A stretch of DNA of 19,130 nucleotides from CAWHQZ01 sp963831645 (GTDB taxonomy: Bacteria > Pseudomonadota > Alphaproteobacteria > Rhizobiales > Aestuariivirgaceae): NCBI GenBank assembly GCA_963831645.1, contig CAWHQZ010000030.1, forward strand, positions 1 through 19,130, given 5' to 3'. The notes under the pieces were generated by a model. That model was not told the DNA's origin. It ran no database searches and saw only the letters and a list, made by a program, of their open reading frames with translations. This document shows, in pieces, positions 6,673-14,659 of the stretch; position 1 is the first letter of the stretch, and each line of letters begins with the position of its first letter. The position numbers were made by a program, and so were the translations under genes.

Positions 6673-8975
6673 GTGTGCCCCCGACGGAAGGTCACACCAA
6701 TCCCTTCCCCGGACTGCGTCCCTTCAGGCAGGAGGAAGAATTCCTGTTCTTCGGCCGCGAATGGCAAGTCGACTCCATGGTCGACAAGCTGGCCAGGAAT
6801 CACTTTCTGGCCGTGGTTGGCACTTCCGGCAGCGGCAAATCATCGCTGGTGAACTGCGGTCTGGGGCCGGCGCTCCATCGCGGCCTGATGGCCGAGGCCG
6901 GTACGAGCTGGAAGATCGTGCAGTTCCAGCCGGGAATTGATCCCATGGGAAGGCTGAGCGCAGCGCTTGCCGAGGACAATGTGCTTTTCAGGAACTATGG
7001 CGCCGGTCGGCAAATGCTCCTGCAGGTGATCGGCACGACCATTCGCATGAGCAAGCTCGGGCTGATCGACATCTTCGAGCAGGCGCGATTGCCGGCAGGG
7101 ACCAACCTCCTGGTGATCGTCGATCAGTTCGAGGAGCTGTTCCGCTACGCCGCGCTGACGGCGCCCGCGACGTCGCAGCTATCGGAAATGAACGAGGATG
7201 CGGTCGCCTTCGTGAACCTGCTCATAGAAATCAGGGAGCATCCCCACCTGCCGATCTACGTCGTATTGACGATGAGGTCGGACTTTCTGGGCGATTGTGC
7301 CAAATTTCAGAACCTGCCTGAAGCGATAAACGCCGGCCAGTACCTCGTGCCCCGATTGACGCGGGATCAGTTGCGATCGGCGATTGCCGGACCGGTTCAA
7401 GTGACCGGCGCGGAGATCAGTATCGTTCTGGTCACCCGGCTCGTCAACGAAGTGGGGGACAATCCCGATCAGCTTTCCGTGTTGCAGCACGCTCTCAACC
7501 GGACATGGTCCTATTGGAGAAACAAGTGCGGCGGCGCTGGTCCGATCGATCTCCAGCACTATGAAGCCATAGGGACGATGAGCGGCGCCCTGGATGCGCA
7601 CGCCGACCGCGCCTATGCCGAGCTCGACACCGAAGGTCAGCGAGAGATTTGCCGAAAGATTTTCATGGCGCTGACCGACAAGGCGACCGATCAGCGCGGC
7701 GTTCGCCGTCCCACGAAGTTTTCGTCGCTGTGTGCGATCGCTCAGGCGGATCCGACGGAAGCAGCGAGGACCATCGACGTTTTTCGCCGACCGGGCCGGT
7801 CGTTCCTGATGCCGGCGGCCAAGGAGGAGCTCACCGCGGACACCGTCGTCGATATCTCGCATGAGAGCCTGATGCGCAATTGGCAGCGCCTTCGCGTCTG
7901 GGCGGACGAAGAAGCACGTTCGGCGCGCCTCTATGGCCGGCTGGCAAAGGCTGCCGAGCTGCACGCGACGGGAGAGGCCAGCACGTGGCGCAATCCGGAA
8001 TTGCAGCTGACGCTCAATTGGGTAGAGCGCGAGCAGCCGACCGCCGACTGGGCCGAGCAGTACGGGGGCGGGTTCGATCGCACCAAGGCGTTCCTGGGGT
8101 TGAGTGTAGATGCCCTGGACAGGGAATCGCGGGAGAGACGGGCGGAAAAGCAGAGCAGAAAACGGCTCAAGCAGGCAGGCGCTCTGGCAGTGTTTCTGAT
8201 AGCGCTGGTTGCCGCCTACTACTGGCGCCAGAAGGTGGAAGCCGAGAGCGGGAAACTGACCGCCGAAGGAAATGCGATCGCCCAGGATGTCTTGAGCGAG
8301 GCGTTAACCGGCGATCCCGTCGCCGGCAGCCTTCTCGCCATCGAGCACCTGCGGCAGCGATCTGCAGCGGATGCTTCGGCCGGCTCGTTGGAGCGGGCCT
8401 TGTGGCACGCGCACTCGCGCACGCAACTGAGCTACGTACTGAAGGATCACCGGCAGGAGCTGCGCTCGATCGCGTTCGATCGGCATGGATCGCTGCTGGC
8501 GACCGGTTCTTTCGACGGCAAAGCGATTGTCTATGAGACCGGGACCTGGCAGGTGGCCACCGTTATCGACGAGAATGCCCACGACGGACTTGCGCGAGAC
8601 AGCAGGGTGCTCGGGGTTCAGTTTACGCCTGACGGCAAGCTCCTGGCGACGGCCTCGTCGAGCGTTGCGACGAAAGGCAATCGGATCGGCAGGGCACGGC
8701 TGTGGGATCCGAGGAGCGGCAGCCGGGTGCGTGACTTCGTAAGTGGTCCCGACGGGATTGCACACTACGGTCCGGTTCGCACGGTGGCATTCAGCAGCTC
8801 GGGGGAACGGTTGGTTACGACCTCTTACGACGACACCGCGCGCATCTGGAACGTCCGAACGGGACGGTTGGAGCGGATACTCGAGGGGCACAAGGTCGGC
8901 GACAGCGGCGTCGACGTCTACGACGCCGTGTTTCATCCGCAACAATTCCTCCATAGTCGCAACGGTGGGCAATGA
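6669..8975 (+). CDS. nSTAND1-type NTPase with membrane helix and WD40 repeats, N-terminal part before a frameshift
   Basis: First 768 codons of a ~1,280-residue protein. It opens with the nSTAND1 hallmark NPFPGLRPF (11-19) and FFGRE. Walker A is GTSGSGKSS (51-59), Walker B is LLVIVDQFEEL (147-157), and a sensor-like VVLTMRSDFLG follows near 198-207. The winged-helix signature VVDISHESLMRNWQRL is at about 393-408. A single transmembrane helix lies at about 502-519, after a basic linker. WD40 repeats start near residue 583; three are complete here and the fourth is cut by a frameshift near 8940. The frame shown runs to a TGA at 8973-8975, but the true protein continues in another frame from about 8944 (SSIVATVGNDGMLRVWDF). 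STAND ATPases switch from closed to oligomeric on ligand sensing. Start ATG overlaps the TIR stop (ATGA). Confidence 0.85.
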   Translation: MSVPPTEGHTNPFPGLRPFRQEEEFLFFGREWQVDSMVDKLARNHFLAVVGTSGSGKSSLVNCGLGPALHRGLMAEAGTSWKIVQFQPGIDPMGRLSAALAEDNVLFRNYGAGRQMLLQVIGTTIRMSKLGLIDIFEQARLPAGTNLLVIVDQFEELFRYAALTAPATSQLSEMNEDAVAFVNLLIEIREHPHLPIYVVLTMRSDFLGDCAKFQNLPEAINAGQYLVPRLTRDQLRSAIAGPVQVTGAEISIVLVTRLVNEVGDNPDQLSVLQHALNRTWSYWRNKCGGAGPIDLQHYEAIGTMSGALDAHADRAYAELDTEGQREICRKIFMALTDKATDQRGVRRPTKFSSLCAIAQADPTEAARTIDVFRRPGRSFLMPAAKEELTADTVVDISHESLMRNWQRLRVWADEEARSARLYGRLAKAAELHATGEASTWRNPELQLTLNWVEREQPTADWAEQYGGGFDRTKAFLGLSVDALDRESRERRAEKQSRKRLKQAGALAVFLIALVAAYYWRQKVEAESGKLTAEGNAIAQDVLSEALTGDPVAGSLLAIEHLRQRSAADASAGSLERALWHAHSRTQLSYVLKDHRQELRSIAFDRHGSLLATGSFDGKAIVYETGTWQVATVIDENAHDGLARDSRVLGVQFTPDGKLLATASSSVATKGNRIGRARLWDPRSGSRVRDFVSGPDGIAHYGPVRTVAFSSSGERLVTTSYDDTARIWNVRTGRLERILEGHKVGDSGVDVYDAVFHPQQFLHSRNGGQ

Positions 8976-9052
8976 CGGTATGCTGAGAGTTTGGGATTTC
9001 GAAGAAGAAGCTCCGTTCCACGCCAGGCCGCACGGGCACGAGCAGGTGATGA

Positions 9053-10513
9053 CGAAGAGCTTCGACCCACCGCGAGCTGGGCGGGCACGAGGAGACGGTG
9101 AGATCGGTCGTCTTCAGTCCCGACGGCCGGAGACTGCTCACCGCATCCGACGATGATACCATTCGGCTCTGGAATTGGGAGGCAGGGGTTCAGGACGGCA
9201 GGCCGCTCGAGGCGCATTCCGCCGATATCTGGAGAGCCATATTCGATCCTGCCGGCAAGCGCATCATTACCGGCGGCTGGGATCGATCAGTCGCAATCTG
9301 GGATTCCGGCACATTCAACCTTCTGGCAACTTTGCGCGGCCATACGGGCCCCGTACGGACGGTGGCCTACGATTTATTCGGATCACGCATAGCCTCGGGA
9401 GGCGAAGACCGTACTGCCCGGGTATGGAATCTCGAGGCAGACGATGTCCGCCTCCGCCTGAAGTCCCATGAAGCGAACGTGACGGCGGTGAGAGTGAACC
9501 CCGCCGTTCCCGAGGAATTTGCGACTGCGAGCGACGATGGCACTATCCGGATATGGAAGTTGGGAGAACGGATTCCCTTTCAAATTCTCGAAGACGAGCG
9601 GCTGGGCTGCGAGATCGTCAACTGGCGGCGGAATTGCGGCGTCGACGAGATCGTCTATTCGGGAGATGGAACCAGGCTGGCGGCGCGTTACGTCGACGGA
9701 TCGATGCGGGTCTGGAGCGTCACCAGCGGCAACATGGTGGGTCCGCCACTCGAGGGCGTTCAGGAAAAGATCAGGTCGATGGTCGCGCTTTCCACGAGCG
9801 GGCAATTCGCGGTCGGCACGGACAGCGGCGAAATTCGGTTCTTCAATGATCGAGACGGTGCGGCGGGCAAAACGACGCCGATCAGTGTCACCGATGCGAT
9901 CAACGCTATGGCGCAATTCGGGAAGTCGACGAGGGAACAGATCACAACTCTTGCCTACGATCCCGCCCGCAAGCTCCTCGCAGCGGGATTGGAGCGCGGC
10001 GTGGTGCTGATATGGGACATGAGCGCCGGCCAGCTGCTGGCGCCCATCGTAATGGAAGGGGGATCCGTCACCAGCCTTCGCTTCGCTCGGGACGGAAAAA
10101 TGCTGTTCGTCGCGTCCTGGGACTGGACGATCGCTGGTTGGGAGGTCAGCCGCAACGGGATGAGCCGGATGTCCGAGATGCGGGGACATAGGGGTGAAGT
10201 CCATGACCTCGATATCGTCGGTGACGGCCGGCTGGTTTCGGCATCCGATGACGAGACCGTGAGGGTATGGGACACGAGCAGCGGCCAGGAGATTGTTTCG
10301 CTCCCCGGCCACATCGGCACGGTGCGATCGATTTCGGTTGTTCCGGATCGAAATCTGATGATCACCGGATCCGATGATGACACCGTTCTCATTCGAAGTG
10401 TTTTCGAGAACATCAATGGGCTCCGCACGGAAGTGTGTCGCGCCTTGCACTCGAAGAATCTGACGGCGGGCGGATACCCGGTGGATGGCGCACAACGCGC
10501 CTGCGGCTGGTGA
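9053..10513 (+). CDS. WD40 C-terminal part of the STAND protein, after two frameshifts
   Basis: Continuation of the gene beginning at 6669. The fourth repeat lies in a short middle piece (about 8944-9050) in one frame. A second frame change between 9050 and 9070 leads into this piece, which begins ELGGHEETVRSVVFSPDG. The first ATG-like codon here is GTG at 9098, but that sits inside a repeat, so it is not a natural gene start. About ten WD40 repeats follow, ending in blocks such as TIRLWNW, SVAIWDS, TARVWNL, TIRIWKL, MRVWSV, VVLIWDM and TVRVWDT. With the four upstream this makes about 14, enough for two seven-bladed propellers. The propellers probably sense a ligand or partner for the NTPase. 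The gene ends 27 bases from the convergent membrane protein gene; no terminator hairpin is evident between them. Confidence 0.8.
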   Translation, partial: RRASTHRELGGHEETVRSVVFSPDGRRLLTASDDDTIRLWNWEAGVQDGRPLEAHSADIWRAIFDPAGKRIITGGWDRSVAIWDSGTFNLLATLRGHTGPVRTVAYDLFGSRIASGGEDRTARVWNLEADDVRLRLKSHEANVTAVRVNPAVPEEFATASDDGTIRIWKLGERIPFQILEDERLGCEIVNWRRNCGVDEIVYSGDGTRLAARYVDGSMRVWSVTSGNMVGPPLEGVQEKIRSMVALSTSGQFAVGTDSGEIRFFNDRDGAAGKTTPISVTDAINAMAQFGKSTREQITTLAYDPARKLLAAGLERGVVLIWDMSAGQLLAPIVMEGGSVTSLRFARDGKMLFVASWDWTIAGWEVSRNGMSRMSEMRGHRGEVHDLDIVGDGRLVSASDDETVRVWDTSSGQEIVSLPGHIGTVRSISVVPDRNLMITGSDDDTVLIRSVFENINGLRTEVCRALHSKNLTAGGYPVDGAQRACGW

Positions 10514-10540
10514 GCCTTCGCGCCGAAAAGTTGCGTTGGG

Positions 10541-12223
10541 TTATCTTGATTTCACAAGTCCGGAAAACCCCGCGACCGCCAACAGACTGAGCACCCAACC
10601 CACGACTGCCTGGAAATAGAAGTACCAGGTCGCGAAGGCGCCCCAGGGCTTCGACGGGTCCGGCCGCCAATACTCCTTCTGGCCCACTTCGAGAACGGGA
10701 AACAACGCATCGAGCGAGTACATCCATGGATTGAAGACAGGATAGCTCAGTGCCTCCGGTTGCTCGCGAAAACACGAAAGCTGCGACTGGCCGTTTGCAG
10801 CTCGACCCCAAAATTGCTGCTGCACTGACGGGATAAACCGTTCCTCGGAGCTTTCGACGCCGCACATCGTCCACTCGTTGGAGCGCCGGACGACCGGGCT
10901 GTTGGGTTTGAACGCAGCCCGGTGCTCGGCGAAGGCAAAAACCGCAACTCCGGTGACCCAGAAGAGCGTCAACCAAACAAAGGCAAACAGAGGCCGTCGA
11001 CCGTAGCCGAGCGTAGCGCCGAGAACGCCATCCTTCATTGCCAGGACGGCGCGCCACAGCGGGCTGGAGGAGCGGGCGCGCCGAGCCCGGCGAGCCAATC
11101 GCTCTTTTTCGACCAGAACCGCGATTAAATCTTCATTGTGGCCCATCTCGCGAAATACCGTCGCCAGCTGCTCATAGGGCTGTGGCCAGAAGTCCATACC
11201 CCATCGTTCCGGGGCTTGCCTTGCAAGCCAGTTCAGCCTGCTGCGGGCATCGACCGGTCCGCCAATGAATGCCCCGTAGAGACAGCGGTTCAAAAGGAGG
11301 TCGCCCTTGCCGGGCCAACAATTCTCCTCATCGTGGATGGCTCCAATTACCGCCCCTGTCATGTCGAGGGCCCCACGTATCTGAGCACCCTGGCGTAAGA
11401 AAAATGCACCTTGGACAACGGCACGGTTGATTTGCAGTGCACCGCCGGTGGGCTGATTCAGCGAGGCTGCGGTGCAGTCCAGGTCACCACCGATCCGGGC
11501 TCCCATCAGCCGAATCTCGCCATCGATGTGCGCTCCGCGCAAGGCAACGTTGCCCCGCACCTCGATATCATCGGCGTTTACTGCAACGTTGTCAGGGTAC
11601 TCCAATTTGATCCCGGTTCCATCGAGACTGGCGCTCAACCGGGCCGCAACCAGATCGATTCCGCCGCTCACCCGGGCGCCGCGCAGATAGAAACCACGCG
11701 CCTGAAGCCCCTTAGCTTCCAAAGCAGAATTGCGTGACCACTCGATCGATGCTCCGTCGCCTTCGAAATTGCCTCCAAGACGGGAACCGTCAAGGCGCAC
11801 CGCGCCCGAGATCATCGAACCGCGCACATAAACTCCTCCGCGCGCCTCGAGCGCGTCGGCCTGAAGCCCGGGCAGTGCAGAGCCGTCGAGGAGCAGATTG
11901 TCTATGATCGCTGCGCGCAGGATCGGCACAGCCTCAAACCGGCAATCTTTGAGTCCGATATCGCGGGGTATTCTGCAACCCTCCAGATCAAGAACGCCCT
12001 TGATCCACGCCCCGCTGATTCTCACACCCTTCTCATGAGGCCGGCAGGTGTCATCGCCACCGAGGAGTAGAAAACGAACGAAGTTGCCGCGCACAATACG
12101 TGCGTGGTCTTCCTGCTCGGGTCTCGAACCGTCTCCGAGTCGGTCGAAATCACCGTCCTTCAGCTGAGCTCTGACCGTTTCCTCAGCCGGATAGAGCGGT
12201 TCGAAGTCCGCAACCGCGCTCAC
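10541..12223 (-). CDS. Membrane-anchored beta-helix (pentapeptide-like repeat) protein
   Basis: 560 residues from a GTG start that overlaps an upstream stop as GTGA. Residues ~65-310 are degenerate repeats of about 20 residues of the form GxxxLRGAxIxGxIxLxGARIGG (for example VALRGAHIDGEIRLMGARIG), predicting a right-handed parallel beta-helix. A charged helical linker (~350-400) follows. Two membrane helices lie near 413-432 (FAFVWLTLFWVTGVAVFAFA) and 534-557. Between them is a Cys-containing, presumably periplasmic loop ending in YSLDALFPVLEVGQ, a motif I associate with membrane pentapeptide-repeat proteins. Relatives are sometimes annotated 'membrane-associated oxidoreductase', but no redox motif is visible. 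Its function is unknown. It converges on the STAND gene, so co-transcription is excluded. Confidence 0.75.
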   Translation of the reverse strand: MSAVADFEPLYPAEETVRAQLKDGDFDRLGDGSRPEQEDHARIVRGNFVRFLLLGGDDTCRPHEKGVRISGAWIKGVLDLEGCRIPRDIGLKDCRFEAVPILRAAIIDNLLLDGSALPGLQADALEARGGVYVRGSMISGAVRLDGSRLGGNFEGDGASIEWSRNSALEAKGLQARGFYLRGARVSGGIDLVAARLSASLDGTGIKLEYPDNVAVNADDIEVRGNVALRGAHIDGEIRLMGARIGGDLDCTAASLNQPTGGALQINRAVVQGAFFLRQGAQIRGALDMTGAVIGAIHDEENCWPGKGDLLLNRCLYGAFIGGPVDARSRLNWLARQAPERWGMDFWPQPYEQLATVFREMGHNEDLIAVLVEKERLARRARRARSSSPLWRAVLAMKDGVLGATLGYGRRPLFAFVWLTLFWVTGVAVFAFAEHRAAFKPNSPVVRRSNEWTMCGVESSEERFIPSVQQQFWGRAANGQSQLSCFREQPEALSYPVFNPWMYSLDALFPVLEVGQKEYWRPDPSKPWGAFATWYFYFQAVVGWVLSLLAVAGFSGLVKSR

Positions 12224-12282
12224 TCATGCAATCGCCAGACCAGTGGAACATGGAATGCCGCGATGAGTATGAACCAGAGCAT
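12220..12282 (-). CDS. Short membrane-segment ORF overlapping the beta-helix gene
   Basis: Immediately upstream of the GTG at 12223, another frame reads MLWFILIAAFHVPLVWRLHE and stops at TGA 12222-12220, overlapping the GTG by four bases (GTGA). The frame stays open further upstream, where it reads KGFKFGGYWKLDLHL, but offers no good start between the previous stop and the ATG at 12282. It looks like the C-terminus of a small membrane protein, or the end of a decayed gene whose 5' part is lost. The four-base overlap is typical of co-translated operon genes, which makes chance less likely. Confidence 0.3.
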   Translation of the reverse strand: MLWFILIAAFHVPLVWRLHE

Positions 12283-12446
12283 CAGATGCAAGTCGAGTTT
12301 CCAGTAGCCACCAAACTTAAAGCCTTTTGGCCAACTACGATGGCCGATCTTGGGACCGGACGCACGATCTTGATCGGCTGATCGAGCGAGACGGGGTGCG
12401 GGTGGCGCCTCGTGCCGAACGGGTCACCGGGCATCCCTTGATCTCC

Positions 12447-12453
12447 GGGGAGG
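12447..12453 (+). promoter_or_regulatory. Ribosome binding site of the metzincin gene
   Basis: GGGGAGG lies 9 bases before the GTG at 12463 and supports that start over the internal GTG at 12550. It is in the 240-base divergent region shared with the minus-strand beta-helix gene. No strong promoter hexamers were found there. Confidence 0.5.
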
Positions 12454-12462
12454 CAATCGATA

Positions 12463-14658
12463 GTGTTTGAGACTGCGGGACGGCCTTTCCCCTGTCTGGA
12501 AGTCCCTGCCTTGCTGCAGTACGGATCTCTCGCGTTGTGCCGCCGGGCCGTGCTTCGGTCGCTGGCGCTCCTTCTGGCATCGATCCTGATGATCGCTCCG
12601 GGCCACGCCGTCGAGGCCGTGTGCGCTCTCGACGCGACCCTCCAAGAAGCGGACTTCGAAAACAGCGGCGGACAGACGGCCGATGTCGACAACATCGCCA
12701 AGACGATCCGGGTGCGAGCCGAGGGTGGAGCGGCGGGTTCCGAAAACAGCGCGCACGGCGAGCTCGGATTCCGCTTTCAGGCCACCACCACGATGCCGGC
12801 GCTCATCACGCTTTCAGGCGTCAAAGCCCAGGGAAGGCTCGAGGGCTTCGGCAACATCAATGCCGGTTCGATCACCATCCGCGCCATCGTGCGCGACCTC
12901 ACGACCGGCATCGAGCTTGGCAACGCGGTCGTTTTAGACAAGAGCCAGAACGGCGAGCCCTTCACCAAGATCATCGAACCGGTGAACGAGCTGTTCCTGG
13001 CCCAGCCGCAGTTCGAGGTAACTCTCACGGAGGGCCATGAGTACGCTGCATTCGTCCGCGCCGATGTGAAAGCGAACGGGCTCCTAGGTCTGTCCGATTT
13101 CCATGACGGCGGCGGGAAAGTCACAGTAGGCGCCGCCGTGATCGCGCCCACGCTCGCTGACCTCGACGGCGACGGCCTCTTGGATGTGTGGGAGACATCC
13201 GGCATCGACCTCGACTGCGATGCGTCGAACGGCATCGACCTCGATCTTCCGGCGATGGGCGCCAATCCCAACCACAAGGATCTCTTTCTCGAAATCGACT
13301 GGCTGCCCGGAGCGGAGCCGTCGCGCGCCGACATTCAGGTGATCAAAGAGGCGTTCGCCGCCGCTCCGAAGGATAGCGGCGGCATTGCCAATCCCGACAA
13401 TGCCGACGGCATCAGCTTTCGCGTCGACACCGGTGACCTCATCGACGGGACCGCTGCCGAAGACGGCGGCGCGCCGAACACCTGCAGTGACGGCGCCGAC
13501 AACGGCGCCGACAACGGCGCCGACGGCCTTGCGGACGCCAGCGATCCCGATTGCCTGGTCGGCGATATCGCCTTCTCGAGCCTGGTCGGCGGCGCGAACC
13601 TCGGCGACGGCCGGGCACTGCCGGCCGCCAACATCAGCGATCTCGAAACGGATTCCGACGGCGACGGCGTGACGCAGTTCTACGAGGCGCGCGCCGGCAA
13701 TTTCCGACCCGAGCGCCGGCTCGCCTTCCGCTATGCGATCAGCGGCCCGTTGGTCGGAAAGCTGGGCGGCCAGGCGGAGTTTCACGGCAACGATTTCGTC
13801 TTCTTCAAGCCGCCGCAGACCCAGAACTGCAGCTCCGGCAACGGCTTTTTCCCGGCCGGTACGCATGCGGCTATGCTGATGCATGAGCTTGGCCATACGC
13901 TCGGTCTTCGGCACGGCGGCGATACCGACACGCCGCAACTCGAAGCCAACTATGTGAGCATCATGAACTATGCCCTGGGCTTCGGGATCAAGCAGGTCAA
14001 CAACGCCACGAGCCAGGACTTCAACCTGGACGGAGTGCCGGACTGCCGCATATTCGACTTTTCACCGCCGCGCCGGCCCGCCGGCCGCGGTGCGGCGCCG
14101 CTGCCTTCGCTCAACGAGCAGAATCTCGATGAGACCAAGCGGCTCGATCCTACCGACAGCGCCAATCTTTCCGTGCGGTTCGACCCGGTTCTCGGACAAT
14201 GGGTGGACATGCGCCTCGATCAGCGCACCAACTGGGACGGCGACAACGCGCCGAACGAAATCGGATCGCAGGCGAACATCAATAACGACAAGGACGATGC
14301 GAACCCGCCCGCTCCCATCCTCAGCACTGCCCTCAAGGGCTGGGACGACTGGAAGAACCTGTTGCTCAGCCTGCGCGGTATCGAAGATTCGGAAGACGGG
14401 CCCAAGCACAACCTCGAGGTGGCGTCGGGGAAAGACGATGCCGACGAAATGCTGAACCTCTATAGGCAGACCTCCGAGACGGACCTCGAAATCGCCAAGG
14501 CGGTTCAATCGGCCTTCCTGGTCGCCGGCCAGCCGCTCACCTATCGGCTGACGGTCACCAATAAGGGACCCAACCGATCTCTCGGCGGCAAGGTCGTCGA
14601 TGATCTTCCGGGCGAGGCAAAACTGCTGGCGGCGCCGGCCAATTGTGCGACCTCTCCG
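12463..14658 (+). CDS. Secreted metzincin-type zinc metalloprotease, N-terminal part up to a frameshift
   Basis: First ~732 residues of a ~1,053-residue exported protein. A long n-region precedes the hydrophobic signal stretch SLALLLASILMIAPGHA, with likely cleavage near residue 48. A beta-rich domain (~50-220) follows. Then come Asp-rich calcium-binding segments: DLDGDGLLDVWE, a CSDGADN...DPDC cysteine-bounded motif of the kind seen in secreted and surface proteins, and DSDGDGVTQFYE. The zinc site is HELGHTLGLRH (His474, Glu475, His478, His484) with a Met-turn in SIMNYA (Met501), which together define a metzincin. A DUF11-like domain starts near residue 675 (DLEIAKAVQ, LTYRLTVTNKGPN). It is interrupted near 14644-14660 and continues in the next frame; left unshifted, this frame runs to 15276 as an Arg-rich low-quality tail. 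It is divergent from the beta-helix gene. Confidence 0.8.
13492..13524 (+). repeat. Twelve-base tandem repeat inside the metzincin gene
   Basis: GGCGCCGACAAC is repeated 2.75 times in register, encoding GADNGADNGAD inside the Cys-bounded Asp-rich motif. The unit is a multiple of three, so slippage changes the length of a calcium-binding-like loop without breaking the frame. Confidence 0.7.
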
Positions 14659-14659
14659 C

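Noticed and set aside
9383..10495. 370-codon minus-strand ORF antisense to the WD40 region
   Set aside because: Long antisense frames are expected in high-GC DNA. The sequence is His/Arg/Pro-rich with no motif, while the plus strand encodes clear WD40 repeats.
9098..10513. Independent WD40-only gene starting at GTG 9098
   Set aside because: The start falls in the middle of a WD40 repeat, there is no ribosome site, and protein-like repeat sequence continues upstream in other frames. It is the 3' part of the STAND gene.
10514..10540. Bidirectional terminator between the convergent STAND and beta-helix genes
   Set aside because: Only 27 bases with no stem-loop or T-run could be found.
12282..12701. 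Minus-strand 139-codon ORF upstream of the beta-helix gene
   Set aside because: It is antisense to the metzincin signal-peptide region and its sequence is rich in Arg, Ser and Pro without pattern. The better minus frame at its end is the short membrane ORF.
13084..13938. 284-codon minus-strand ORF antisense to the metzincin
   Set aside because: Its Val/Ala/Gly-rich repetitive sequence mirrors the Asp-rich coding strand, and the plus strand carries the zinc site and signal peptide.
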